Shown: positions 34,201 to 45,393 of the stretch, one piece after another
How positions within the stretch are numbered: the first letter of the stretch is position 1
Layout of the letters: each line of letters begins with the position of its first letter
Source of the DNA: Tubulanus polymorphus
Taxonomy: Eukaryota; Nemertea; Palaeonemertea; Tubulaniformes; Tubulanidae
NCBI RefSeq assembly: GCF_964204645.1
Contig: NC_134036.1
Span: forward strand, 434,001-498,000
Direction: 5' to 3'
DNA length: 64,000 nt
Translations under genes and position numbers: made by a program
Notes under the pieces: generated by a model
Told to the model about the DNA's origin: nothing
Databases searched by the model: none
What the model saw: only the letters and a program-made list of their open reading frames with translations

Positions 34201-37200
34201 ATTAAAACTTTTTTTTCAAATTTATTTATTTTCCTGTTGTTTTTCCGATTCAGTTTGAAGAGGTCACCAAAGAGAAGGACGTCGAGAAGAAGCGCGTGAT
34301 TGACGCTACTGTCGATGACCACCAGAGGGTGCTGAAACACCTGGTCGACGAACACAACGAAGCGTTGAAATCTGCGCGCGAGCAATATCAGAAAGAGAGA
34401 GTAAGTGAATCTCTTGAGTAGAAAATATTTCACAAAGTTCTTGCGATACTGGTATTTTATCAGAGTGGCACCCGCTGACCTGAAAAACTCAGGGAATCAG
34501 AAAAATCTAGAAATAATCAGTGAATTTTATTAATTTTACCAAAATCCTGGAAAACTCGTGGAATTCTGATAACGCCATTGACAATCGATATAAAATAAAT
34601 GAATGGTAGGATTTGAAACTTAGAAATTTCTCAGAATCACTAGAATTTTGTGTATTTACATCGAATACTCGCGGAATTGGTAAATGGGTGGAAAGTGGCG
34701 CCACCTTGTTTGTTGAGCAGGGTTTTATAGAATGATGATAATTATATCGGGGATATTTTTAAAATATTGGTTTTACAGGTAAAACTCATCGAACAGCACG
34801 AAGCTGAAATAACGCGAATGAGATCTGACAGTAACGCCCTCATGGAGAGTTTCATTAACAACAAGAACGAACGAATTCTACTGCGTAACCTCGAGGAACA
34901 GTACAACAATGTAAGCAGTTTGTATTTGAAAAATTGAAATTCTGATCAAAGGTTTTGTTCGTGTTATTTAGAGTTTGATCTGAACGCAAAAAGGTTTATT
35001 TTATCAATTGATTTTCATATTGAATTGATAACCTTTCGCTTTTTAATTAAATTCAATGTTGATAACGTTAAACCTTTTTCAGATTTTCAACTTATTTGTT
35101 TAGATATAATATTTTCACGATTAATACGAGGTATTTAATTTCGATTTTGTCCTACGTATTGCAGGAACGAGAGGAATCGATGAAACAATGGGAGGAAAAA
35201 CTGGAACACGAGAAAGAGAAATACGAATATCAGAAACAACAGATACAGAAATCATACGAACAACGAATACAGGACATCATACAGGATCGTGAGAACGTGA
35301 AGGACGCCCTCGCTGAGGCGAAACATGAGGTATGAAATATCAGATATATCAATATCATACTCTCGGAGATATCTGAGATTTCAATATCGATGCTTATTTC
35401 AACGTTTTTAACTTTTTTCAGATCGGTAAATTCAACGATTGGAAACGCGAAAAAGAAGAATTAGAACGAGAACTAGCTAATCGCGATCAGCTGCTTGGCA
35501 ACGCGGATCGCCACCTGGAGGCTGAAGTCGATAAACTACGACGCGATCTCGAACAGAAACACGAGGAACGCTTGAAAACTAAGATCGAATCCGTCTGCGC
35601 GAAATACGAGAAAGAATACGAACGTCGTATGAATATCATCAACAATGATCGCCGTCAACGGCAACAACAATTACAAAAAGCGGAACGCGATTTACGCGAA
35701 TTCGAAGAGAAACACGACGTGTCGGTGAAGATGTACGAGGAACAGGTGAAGGTCGCGCGGAGCGAGGGAGCCGCCCGCGTCGAACAGGTTAAACTACATT
35801 TAGAAACGGAGTATAACGATATGATCGAAAGTTGCGAAAGCGAAAAGAACGATTTCGAGAATAAGTTGAAATTGTGTCAGGATCAGTTGTGTCGTCTGAG
35901 CGCCGAACGAGATCATCTAGTATCGGAACATCAGACGTGCGGAGATCAGCTGAATGAATTAATGCAACAACTATCACAATCTGAGGTAAGAGTAACAACA
36001 GCTATAAGCTGGCAGCTTCAAGCTGTACAGAATGGTAGTAGCTGACAGTTTGGGGATACATCCATAGCCATTTACCTCGAAAACTCAAAATCAGGGAATT
36101 TGACAAATTTTACCTGTCAAAACCTGGAAATCTCTGGGAATTCAGATATTGCTATTGACCGTGTGTTTCTAATCTTTATCATTCCTTGATTCAATGAAAT
36201 GTCATGGAAAAATCAGGGAAAACTTTGTAAATGGACGGAAATTGGCCACCTTGATAGCTAACAAGTTAGGGTGGTAGCTAACAAGCTAAACTGGAGGGTT
36301 GTAGTTATTCAGGAGGGTTAGTTAGCTGCTAAGCTGGTAGCTTTATTTTCAGTAAAATAACCAGAGTTTCTGTTTGATGGTGATTTTTTTAGGAGCGAAT
36401 GATGAATTTGAAACAATCACATGACGTCGACGCGGAGGCGATGAAACGTAAAATGGCGGAGATTCGCGAGAAACACGCGGTCGCGATCGAGGCGATGAGG
36501 GAACAACACGAGACCGAACTCAAACGAGCGAGCCCTGTACCAGCAGCAGCGTCGTCACAGCAACACACCGATGACGACGAGCACGTGGAGAAATGTTTCG
36601 GCGAAGAACTGAAACAGAAATATTTGGCGACGGTTGCAAATATCAGAGGTTCGTTTCATTTAAACTTTATTACAATTTAGTTTATACTCTCCGGGCTGAT
36701 TTCAGGGAATTTGAATGTTTGGTGTCTTGTTGTTCTTGCTGGTGACGAGTGACACAAGGAACCTCTTAATAAGAAACAGCCCTCACTGAGGATAGCTTGA
36801 AATTTAATCGGGGAGTTTGAATTGTTTGGTGTCTTGTTGTTCTTGCTGGTGACGAGTGACACAAGGAACCTCTTAATAAGAAACAGCCCTCACTGAGGAT
36901 AGCTTGAAATTTAATCGGGGAGTTTGAATTGTTTGTGTCTTGTTGTTCTTGCTGGTGATGAGTGACACAAGGAACCTCTTGATAAGAAGCAGCCCTCACT
37001 GAGGATATCTTATAATTTAATCAGAGAATTTTTGGTGTCTTGTTCTTGCTGGTGATGAATGATAATAAACAGCCCTCACTAAGAGGATATCTCGACCCTG
37101 TTACTGGTTACCGTCGTTAGAGAGTTAAATGTTGTTTTCTATTGTTGCAGCTGAAGTTGTGTCTCACGTCGCGTCGACCAATCGTAAATGTAGTCAAATA

Positions 37201-37795
37201 ATCCGCGAGAATCTAGAAAACGAGCGTCACTCGGCAACACGGGACGTTAAACAATCGTTTATTAGAATCTACACCGATATATTAAACGAGTTATGCACCG
37301 ACAGGTAGGTTTTATCATAACCGCCGTTTTGGAATTCAAATTCAAAAATAACTGCCAACATTGTTTAATCGAATTGTTCGATTGTTTTCAGATCGACACG
37401 CGAGAAATATCTGGTCGCCATGGAGAAAGCGATCGAATTAGAACTCGTTAAAACTAATCCGTCTCGGAGTTCGACTCCGGATCCTTCTAATCCGGTTACC
37501 CCGAAGACTCCGGCCGCGTTTAAAATGTCGACTATCGTCGTCGATAGCGTTGCTATGAAACCTGCGAGCTGCTCGGTCGCCTTACCCGACGCGACAGAAA
37601 ATTCAGCGAAGAAAATGATTAAGAATTTGAACCGGCCTTCGTCGCCGTCTGCTGGTAATACGAACTGTCCGCCATCTGCCGGGAATTCATCGTTCGGAGA
37701 AGAGTTAACTCAGTATCCGCTGCCTCCTCATTCCGATAAACCGACCAAACAGAGCGGTCAGTATCCGGTGAGGAACTTCTCACCGACCAAGAAAA

Positions 37796-37844
<49 letters not shown>

Positions 37845-38538
37845 TCCGTCATCGGCTCCACAGTTAAAATTCATCGAACTGCCGATCAGTCCTGATCAGA
37901 GTCAGGTGGATTTCAGCCACGAGTTATCATCGACCGCTGGTCGTCCGTCGAGCGACGCGAGTTTTTCGGGAATTTCCGACATAATCTCGGCTCATATCGC
38001 GGTCGACACGACGACGGCATTCCCGACCGTCGGGGAATCCCCCGTTCCGCAACAACGAATACAGAATCGTTCATTACCGACGGCGACGACCGCGATTCAT
38101 CGAACGCCGTCGTGCGCTAGTTACCCGAATACTCCCCAGGTGGCGTCGGCGCCATCTACGACGTATAAATACACGTCGTTACGTAATAATTCTAATCGCT
38201 ATGGTAACGAATCTAAAACCGCTTCCAGTACGCCGAACAGTTCGCGTTACGATAATTCAAATATTTCCTACATGTTCGAAAACGGATTGAGTCGGATTTA
38301 CAGCGGCATCGGCGGAAATGAGGCCGGACTGGCAAGACTGCCGGCTCAACCTCGTCCGTATAACCCTCCTCCGCAGAGACTCAGTTCACTCGAGAACGAC
38401 TCGACCGAGAACTGGCTTCCACCGGCGCGTAAATCAACGTCGTCGAAAAAACACGCGAAATCCAACGATTCGAACAAACGACAAAACGGAGCGAAAATTA
38501 TTCGAAATAACGGCGACTCGGGAACCAATCGGTCGTGA
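28203..38538 (+). CDS. CEP152: CEP152/Asterless centrosomal scaffold protein
   Basis: Twenty coding exons: 28203-28313, 28471-28604, 28685-29403, 29491-29786, 30295-30495, 30582-30729, 30812-31248, 31335-31603, 31695-31823, 32144-32279, 32366-32515, 32612-32759, 32957-33999, 34254-34400, 34779-34910, 35165-35329, 35422-35985, 36393-36648, 37151-37304, 37392-38538. The sum is 6486 nt (2161 residues), with all phases consistent. Residues 1-70 contain an acidic segment and the LKQLLANAFDDL stretch, matching the N-terminal region that binds the PLK4 polo-box in vertebrate CEP152. Residues ~82-320 (exon 3) are Q/H/Y/N/P-rich. From ~325 to ~1780 the protein is almost continuous coiled coil. Recognisable landmarks are SLEQVQKV-type heptads in exon 4, LNMYESASSYLG in exon 7 (human LYESAAKLG) and QVFKDFDVNKQQEVER in exon 8. 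The C terminus (~1780-2161) is Ser/Pro-rich with 15 consecutive Gln. CEP152 recruits PLK4 and SAS-4/CPAP to start centriole duplication. It is longer than human CEP152 (~1700), mainly from exon 3 and the tail. Exon 5 has two in-frame acceptors 9 nt apart (30295 or 30304). Confidence 0.95.
28321..28422 (+). promoter_or_regulatory. Pair of CTCF-like motifs in CEP152 intron 1
   Basis: TCACCAGGGGGCGCTAG at 28321-28337 and TCACCAGGGGGCACTAG at 28406-28422 lie in the same orientation 85 bp apart, with a weaker third match (tcatcaggggcctc) between them. The phrase is close to the bilaterian CTCF core CCACNAGGGGGCGC. Binding is an inference; the phrase may also simply be part of a small tandem repeat. 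Confidence 0.4.
29814..29921. mobile_element. Foldback MITE-like element, family B copy 2
   Basis: 108 bp in CEP152 intron 4. The ends CTAGGACCCAGTTCCACAG and CTGTGGAACTGGACCCTAG are nearly perfect inverted repeats, and the inner ACTCTGAGTTAA and TTAACTCAGAGT also pair. It is the best-preserved copy of the family, so it gives the clearest view of the termini. Confidence 0.9.
29995..30303 (+). repeat. 76-bp tandem repeat that includes the exon 5 splice acceptor
   Basis: Four units, with the gatgcagaag phrase at 75-76-bp spacing (cag ends at 30076, 30151, 30227 and 30303). Each unit contains gctgctttgcwgctatatttatta, a T-rich tract, an AG and then TTGATGCAGAAGTTGCA, which is the true acceptor plus the first codons of exon 5. 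The duplicated unit therefore spans the intron/exon boundary. The three upstream acceptors are followed by a diverged sequence with an in-frame stop. Confidence 0.9.
31838..32105. repeat. Dispersed repeat family E, copy 1 (CEP152 intron 9)
   Basis: Recognised by tttgaatcagaaaaattagg, aactcagggaatttgtaaatg and gggggtaaagtg in the same order as the copies in introns 14 and 17. Non-coding and diverged. Confidence 0.6.
34006..34195. repeat. Two tandem blocks related to foldback family B (CEP152 intron 13)
   Basis: Two blocks of about 120 bp share TTCCTCAGTT, AGTTTACTCAGAGTCAAACT and AGAACTGGGTCCAGT. The ends (ctcagtt, aactgggtcc) resemble the termini of family B at 24260 and 29814. Confidence 0.75.
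34465..34708. repeat. Dispersed repeat family E, copy 2 (CEP152 intron 14)
   Basis: Starts gtggcacccgctgacctg and ends gtggaaagtggcgccacctt; the ends are weak inverted repeats (GTGGCNCC). The interior contains several aaaactcagggaat-type phrases. Non-coding, MITE-like. Confidence 0.65.
36065..36252. repeat. Dispersed repeat family E, copy 3 (CEP152 intron 17)
   Basis: Contains aaaatcagggaatttgac, attgaccgtgtg and tgtaaatggacggaaattgg followed by ccaccttg, in the same order as copies 1 and 2. Confidence 0.65.
36712..37085. repeat. 107-bp tandem repeat, about 3.5 units (CEP152 intron 18)
   Basis: The phrases GTGTCTTGTTGTTCTTGCTG, GTGACACAAGGAACCTCTT and AACAGCCCTCACTGAGGATA repeat at about 106-107-bp intervals, with the last unit truncated and diverged. 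Intronic, non-coding. Confidence 0.95.
37798..37842 (+). repeat. CEP152: (CAG)15 coding for polyglutamine in CEP152
   Basis: Fifteen uninterrupted CAG codons in the last CEP152 exon encode Gln15, flanked by Lys-Lys-Asn and Arg-Pro-Ser. A pure CAG run is likely to vary in length between alleles. A shorter mixed polyQ (7 Gln) is in exon 3 near 28740-28760. Confidence 0.97.
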
Positions 38539-38768
38539 CCGTAGCGACCAAACAGTCCTCTTTATTATATTGTGTTCTTTCGACCAAGTTTGCATTTTCT
38601 AAAGAGTTTAAACGAACAGAATCTCAAATTGTAAATAATATTATTACAATAATGATAATGATAATTATTGAAATAGTTAAATATTTATTTATTATTGATG
38701 ATTTATTTAAAACTCTTGATTTGTATATATCGAAAATTATAAAATATTATAGTAAAATGTAAATAGGT

Positions 38769-38774
38769 AATAAA
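38769..38774 (+). terminator. CEP152: Probable CEP152 poly(A) signal
   Basis: AATAAA 230 nt after the stop codon, followed by a tagtgttt segment. An alternative cluster of AATAAA/AAATAAAA hexamers lies near 39955-39970 and is followed by a T/G-rich stretch, so a longer 3' UTR is possible. Confidence 0.6.
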
Positions 38775-40224
38775 GAATATAGTGTTTAAAACTCAAGGTT
38801 AAATTTAATTAACGATGTTTTTAAAAATGTTCCGTTTGAAATTCTTCAAAAATGTTGTATATGTTTTTTCTAGTTTAAATACTGCGGTGTTTGTGAGGAT
38901 CATAGTTTGGGGTGTTCAGGACTTACAAGGGGGTAGTTTAAGGACTCTAGACTTTAGGACTCGCAAGGAACTTATCTCAAAGCTATCTCAATTATTTGCA
39001 AAGGGATTAATTTCCTTCCCATATTGAAGATTTCGGAGGAATCTTTCCTACACCCTGCGCTCTACGCTTAAGTGTGTTAATCTTTCCCCCTCAGACCTTG
39101 GCATCAGGAGAGGATACATGTACTGCTGTTGTATTGGCACACAGCGCCACCTATTACCTGCTCCTTGCATTAAAGTTGTTTCGATTTTTCGTTAAGTGTG
39201 GGATTGTGGAATGTTGATTAAATGTGAATATTACAAGTGATTCTTTGGAATCTATTGCACTTTCTGGGCGTATGACCCATCCTCTTAGTCTGAGCGGAGG
39301 GACCCTCGTGGATAGCCCGTGCTCCCTGTGGACGGCCCATGTCCCGGAGAGTGCAATATTTTGGTGAAATTTTTGTGAAAAGAATTTAAACTTCGATTGT
39401 TCTGCAGGTTGTCAAGTTTCGTGCCCCTCTACTACTAGAGGGGACAAAATTCAAACTAATTTTTGTGAAATAGAAATTATTTGCATATCTATCGAAGTAT
39501 TTAGATTAGTTAGATATTAGCATATGATAATTAGTAGTAATTAATTGATAAAAATGAGAATCTCCAATCAGTGAATGTATGCGATGATTGACTGTAGAGT
39601 TTCGGTAAGGAGAGGTCTCTGGGGACGTGCGTTTTTCATATAATTGTATCCATATATTAAAAAATGGCACCTTCAAGCGCAACACAGTGGACTCAGTTCC
39701 TGGTCTATCCCTTATTGGGGTCCAAAATGTTGGAGAAATACAATTCAGACTGATAATCCAGATGACATAAGGGGTGGTCAACCGTAAGGAACTGAATTTG
39801 AAAACAGCTGTGATGTGATATGGATGTATTTTATTGTGCAGGGCTTATTTAGAAATTCAACGCATCTGGAATGCTTAAAATGTTAATAAGGCTTTTAGTG
39901 ATTGAAATTCTTGTGCGTCACGTGTAAATTTGTACAAAAAAAACATCATCTGTAAATAAATGAAAATAAAATATTTGAATCTATCATTTAATCATTGAGG
40001 GTTGTTGCATTTTTGCTGTCTTTCATTGGAATCATGATCAGTCGAGAATTCGGTGGTAAAAGAGAAAAGATACAGGAATTGATTTATTCAAAACAGAATT
40101 GGATCTTTTTATCGCATGTTTCATTGAATGGAACAGGACGTTATCCATAACGTCCTAACTCCGTTAATACTTGCAGCTAATGTAAGGGAATATTTCGTGA
40201 TAATTCTACAAAATAAACAGATGA
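38775..40224. other. Intergenic DNA or extended CEP152 3' UTR
   Basis: No gene recognised. The open frames at plus 38815-39027 and minus 39506-39781 have no supporting domain. Confidence 0.5.
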
Positions 40225-40446
40225 AGGCTAAACAAAAATGATACCTTGTTTCTCCGCAGCGGCCGGGTCATTTTTGTGAAATATGATAAAATTTATAAAC
40301 AGTTCATTTCTATAGCGGCCGGGTCTGTTATGGTTAAATTGATCACGATTTAAAAAAAAGTAATGTATAGGGTAGATAGGCGGCCGGCCGGGTCAACATT
40401 TAAGCTCAGCAGAGCGGAGAAACAAGGTATCAATTTTTTTTAGCCT
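40225..40446. mobile_element. Foldback MITE-like element, family D copy 2
   Basis: 222 bp with about 32-bp terminal inverted repeats: the left AGGCTAAACAAAAATGATAC then CTTGTTTCTCCGC; the right GCGGAGAAACAAGGTATCAA then tttttttagcct. The interior has three copies of gcggccgggtc. It is the same family as 22098-22275. Confidence 0.9.
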
Positions 40447-41480
40447 AACGTATTCGACACTACGACATCTAGAAGGGCTGGTATAATAGTACGGGACTTA
40501 GTTTGTGCATGACTTACGACAAGCGTGAATAGACTCAATTCAACTGTGGCGTTTAGTGAATTCCCTGAGATAAATGCCCTGCACCCACGATCATTCGACT
40601 ATGACCATGTGAAATCTGAACGCAAATCACGGCGTCAATGCATTACGACATACCAGGGTACGGCTTCTGAATGAAACATGTGATTCCATATACCTTCGAC
40701 AGCCAAATCACCAATAATTTACCACCTAATTTGCCAATCAACCTCCTTACTTTTTTCATACTTTTCCCATTAAATGGGAGAAAGCAAAGCAAATACCGGC
40801 ACGGTACCGTAATATTTAACTAGCCCTGACAGATAACCTCTAATTCTTTCTAACATTATTTGATTGTTTATTTCTTTAGATTGTTTCGCTGCTATCTTTC
40901 AGTGGTCCAACGAGTTGTTGTTTGTGAAATCTAAAATTTAAAAAATAATTTGTATTTCGAATTTTTAAACTACACTTAACTTTGACGTGTAGAAAGTTAT
41001 TTAAAAAAAAATAGAACAATATATCTTTACTGTTCGGATCATTATCATTTAATTAAACTGATCTCGTTCTACCGCTGAAAATGGATCCAATATGGTTTAT
41101 GTCTTAGGGAACCGGTACCACAAGACACAAACGACCTAAACTAAGCAAGATAAATAAACGGTAGGCCTTATGTACAAATACGGGTAAGTATATTAATCGA
41201 TTAGTTTATGTATTCGCCACAGTATTTGGGGGCAGCACTAGACGATTGAGATTTTACTGAGCTGTGGCATGCGAGCAGGAATTCATCCCGCGATCCTTTT
41301 ATCTAACCCTCACAAATAGATATTAATCAATTACCCTGGGTCTTCGTCTTATTTGGTGACCCTCGAATTTGAAATAAAAAATACAACATCGATGAAAACG
41401 GGTTTTCAAGTGACGTGGACTAAAAATAAATTCTATTCAATAAAATATATACATTTGGGTTTGCATTTGATCGTAGACAC
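40447..41480. other. Intergenic DNA, nothing recognised
   Basis: AT-rich intergenic sequence without a supported gene, RNA gene or clear repeat. Confidence 0.5.
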
Positions 41481-41900
41481 CGGGCAGAATTTCTCCACAA
41501 TCGTTCAATCGAGTACTAGTCTTTGACACGATCAGATGGCGTTTTCTCGAGCTCTTCAGCTTTTGCTGTGTTTCCTAGCGATCCTGGCGGTTTTATGGCG
41601 CGGTTTATTTCGGAGTGTTGTGGCGCCGGTGAATGGAGTTGTGTGTGCGGTGTGCGCAAGCGGAGTGGATGGAGTTGTGTGCCCGGTGTGTGGAAGTGGA
41701 GTGAATGGAGTGTATATGTGTCGTATGAATGTGGTATTTTTTATATCTTATTTTTTTCTTTATTTTTCATTATTTTTATTTTTAATTTTTTTTTTCATTT
41801 CATTCGTCCCTCACCCCCACCCCCACCCTCTCAATCTCAAGGTTTCAACTGGCAGCGGTGGAGTCGGAGTTCTCTAATGTGGCCTTGTCCGAGCTAGTGG
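41481..41900 (+). mobile_element. Possible LTR-retrotransposon remnant (LTR end plus primer-binding-like site)
   Basis: TGGCAGCGGTGG at 41850-41861 resembles the 3' end complement of some tRNA-Leu species, a primer-binding site used by many LTR elements. It follows a ...TTTCA end by two bases, as expected at the junction of a 5' LTR. No second LTR and no gag/pol frame were found nearby, so this would be a decayed remnant. The plus frame at 41536-41877 (113 codons, hydrophobic N and C parts) is inside this segment and is probably chance. Confidence 0.25.
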
Positions 41901-41998
41901 CGGAGTGTTGATGACGCGGATATTACTACGGGGTACCTGCGATCAGAATAAGATGGAGGCGATAGCAATCTTCGACTGTGGGGGCTGTTGGATCTTTA

Positions 41999-42280
41999 GG
42001 TCCCCAGTCTGGTCCATTCTAGTCTGAATCTGCTGGTTCATTGCCTAAGGCTACCCATTGGCATCTTGCCGATTGGGCTCCCCGTTCACCCAGTTTTTCT
42101 CTGTCATCTGGGTGTCGGTTGTCTTATGTGGTGTGCTCAATTCTCAATTGGGTCCCCAGTTTGGTCCATTCTAGTCTGAATCGGCTGGTTTCTTCGCCTG
42201 AGGCTACCCATTGGCATCTTGCCACTTGGGTTCCCCGTTCACCCAGTTTTTCTCTCTCATCTGGGTGCCGGTTGTCTTTT
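41999..42280. repeat. 152-bp direct duplication
   Basis: Two units start at 41999 and 42151 and share GTCCATTCTAGTCTGAATC, GGCTACCCATTGGCATCTTG and CCCGTTCACCCAGTTTTTCT. The second is about 90% similar to the first by eye. No product recognised. Confidence 0.9.
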
Positions 42281-43404
42281 GGTGTTGATGCTTCAAGATC
42301 GGATAACCCCCAAAGCCGAAGATGTTTGTCGCTTCCCATCTTACTCTGATTGCGGGTCCTCCGTAGTAACACCCGTGTCGTCAGCACCCCGCCGCTAGCT
42401 GGGTCGAGGCCATGTTAGAGAACTCTGACTCTGCCGCTGCTAGTTGGAACCCTGAGAACTAAGACTTTGCTGTTATCAGCCAGAAGTTCTGTGCTGACTT
42501 CTTTCTCTTTCTCATGCTATATCAAATATGATGTATGCCGTATAAATATGTATTACCAACGTCTATATGGTTGTACTTCAAATTCCGTGAATTGCCGTGA
42601 AACTCTGGAATTAAATTTTTCATCCAAGGTTCTTTCCTCTTCCATCAAAATCTTTCCCAGTTTTTCTTGTCGCAGCAGATGATAAACGTCTATAATGTAT
42701 TCGTAAACTCTGTAATCTCGAACATCTTTTATGTACTTCAAATACATCGTATACTCTGTATCTTCGATTTCTAATTCCCCTTATCCTGGCCTTTCATCTT
42801 TTCCGTCATGTCATCATCTCGTTAATTAATGATTATGTACCATTTAATTTCAGCTTAATTTTATTTAGCCCACTTGGGGCAATAGTGGTAAATCAAGGGT
42901 TAATTTTTACTAATTCCAAAATACAGGGGTTTGATTCTCATAAAAAAGCCTGTTGGTGTTAATTTCTTACTAGCTCTAAGGCAAAAAACTCTCTCATTCC
43001 GTTCTCAAAAAACCTGGCTTATCGTGTGGGGAAGAAGTACATGGTTTGGCTGTATATGTACCTAACCCAGACACGAACGGAGCTGGCATAAATTTGTGGC
43101 ACAATAATAGTTAATACTACTAATGATAGGGATGGTTATGAGATAAAGCTTTCTCAAACCGCAGTGGTCAGGCTCTGTCTGACAAACATCTGGACTTAAT
43201 ATATAATATGCTCTCTTCCCTTTGTCATTTCACAAGCCAGAAGTCAAACTCTGACGGTGAGAAGTCTGGTGATGGCATCATCCAGAATCCGAATCTGGGA
43301 CTGAGTCCGATGGCACCCTTGGACGTTCCAACAACTTCCGAAGACTGTCTGGAAGACACGAAAATTTGGATCAGCTACAACTCATAAACTAAGTAAGATG
43401 AATG

Positions 43405-44330
43405 GATCCGCTATGGTAAGTTATAATATAAACCGATGCTTCTTTTTAGGTCTGATCACCAAGCGGCAGCAAGTGAAGCGTGACCCAACCAAGTCACGAC
43501 TCTTGTAGTCCGGTGGTCAATCCCATGAAACTACCCTCATCCAGCCCCGCTCCGAGTCCACAGAAAAGTTTTGCGTGGTAATGACCCACACCAAACACAA
43601 GAGTTTCAAAGCTAACATCATCCCAGCTCAAACCCTAGGATCTTCCCCCTTACCAATTCTCCTCTCCTCCCTCCTAATACCAGTAATCTTAATCATGTTA
43701 CTTCCGTCGTCTCTTACTCTTATTCCAGGTCTATCAACACTTCTGATATTCGGCCATCCACATCATTCAATTGAATACCACGTGCGAACACCAGCGATTA
43801 ACCAGACAGCTCAACGCACTCACTCCAGATCAACCATGTTCAACCAATACCACAGATCAGCAACCACTCCCAGTAAGTATAAGTAAGAACTAAGGGTCCA
43901 TTATCTATTGGTAAGTTAACTGACGCTTCAATTTCTAGATCTGATCATCAACAAGTTAAGCTGGCAACAAATGAAGTTTGGTTCGACTCGCTAATGGCTT
44001 TTGGAGCTTGGTCGTGAAAATACGATCATCTGGTCACGCACATATGAGGTTACCACCATCACTGCCTCTAAGCGTCAGGCATCATCGTTGCTGCTCAACT
44101 ACTTGGAGCCACCCTCCCTGTGCCCCTCTCCTCCCTTTAATACCGGTTTATCATCTTCTTCATGATACTGTGTCTAATTCTTCTTATTACAGGTTTACAC
44201 GGAGAAATCCATTAATCCAATGCCGAGGTACAACGAGACGCTACACGCAAAGATGTCACATGCGTCTGAGAGAATCTGACCAACAAACAATCAACAGATT
44301 CAACAGGTTATTTAATCTATTTTGAACTTT
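43405..44330 (+). repeat. Diverged ~480-bp tandem duplication with intron-like segments
   Basis: Two segments keep the same landmarks in order: TGGTAAGTTA (43414 and 43909), a tag/rTCTGATCA junction (~43448 and ~43941), CTCCTCTCCTCCCT with aatacc (~43655 and ~44127), and an attacaggt/attccaggt acceptor-like site (~43727 and ~44192). The block may be a decayed gene fragment or a spliced non-coding transcript. Frames are short (plus 43575-43886, 103 codons; plus 43978-44325, 115 codons) and unrecognised. Confidence 0.4.
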
Positions 44331-44789
44331 TATGGGATTAAAGGCTTTGTCCTAGTTTTCAATTTTGAAGGAGATTTTAAAAGGGAAATGAATACGAAAA
44401 TTCTGTACCTTTCGATCAATTCTCAGTTTTCTGAATTTCTGAAATTCCTGAATTTGGAAGGGGAAATATTCCAATTTCATTGTGTATTTTGAAGTGAGAG
44501 CCTTATTCTGATAAGACATCCTAACTGAGGTCTTATTCCTCTAGCTAATAGCTAACCTCTCCTTCAAACTATTACTACTACAGACTACCGGTCTAATTTG
44601 GCACGGTCTAAAAGAGCGAACCAGGTCCTTTCCAAATTTTGGACTGGTCTAAATCTATGTGTGTGGATAGAAACTGGTACCAGGTCCGGTCTAAATTGTG
44701 ATTCTGAATCTGCTTTAAGTAATGATGTCTTTTTTTACTAGTTTCAGCTATACTTCATCGAGGAGACAGTAGCGATTTATAAGCCAACC

Positions 44790-44966
44790 ATGAATTACTT
44801 CAAGGGATGGATTTCTACATGGATTCAGGAGACAATAGTGGATTCTATAAACAATGATTCAGGAGCGGCAGAGACAATAGTGGATTCTATAAACAATGAT
44901 TCAGGAGCGGCAGAGACAATAGTGGATTCTATAAACACTGATTCAGGAGCTGCGGTAACTTTATAG
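44790..44966 (+). CDS. Small ORF with a 14-residue tandem repeat, unrecognised
   Basis: A 58-codon frame contains three tandem 42-bp units encoding ETIVDSINNDSGAA (third unit has a Thr substitution). It follows an acceptor-like ttttttactag site. The unit length is a multiple of three, so the frame is kept. There is no recognised domain and no signal peptide. It could be the last exon of a transcript that includes the 43.4-44.3 kb duplication, or a non-coding minisatellite that happens to be open. Confidence 0.25.
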   Translation: MNYFKGWISTWIQETIVDSINNDSGAAETIVDSINNDSGAAETIVDSINTDSGAAVTL

Positions 44967-45137
44967 CGCTATTTTCTAAAGGGGCCCCAATTTTTTTTTT
45001 CAAATATAACTCAATGCGTGTATAATCAAATGAATTTTTGATATAATGTTTAGAAATTAAATTAATAATGTATTTAGTAAGTGAGTCTAATAATTCATTC
45101 ATTCTTAGATCAATCTCCTCCAAGTATGCCAACACGA

Positions 45138-45283
45138 GATCTTTTCTGTTGTTATTTTAAAGCATTCTATCAACTCGGTTAACAATAAACAAAACAAACA
45201 AATAACCATAAACCAAAACTGAATTAAACACACTCAAAAAATAACCGATACGATAGAATGCTTTAAAGAACTGATGAAAGATC
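45138..45283. mobile_element. Foldback MITE-like element, family F copy 1
   Basis: 146 bp with inverted ends: GATCTTTTCTGTTGTTATTT then TAAAGCATTCTATC at the left; GATAGAATGCTTTA then aagaactgatgaaagatc at the right. The interior has the AAACAAAACAAACAAATAAC phrase. Confidence 0.85.
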
Positions 45284-45393
45284 AAGCGTCCATTGGAATT
45301 ACCCGCCCGCCTATAAAATTTCTATGAATAGTGTTGAGGAGGATCCGTCTGAACCTGACGGTTTGTAACCTTCTCCAAGCAGCCAACAATTTG

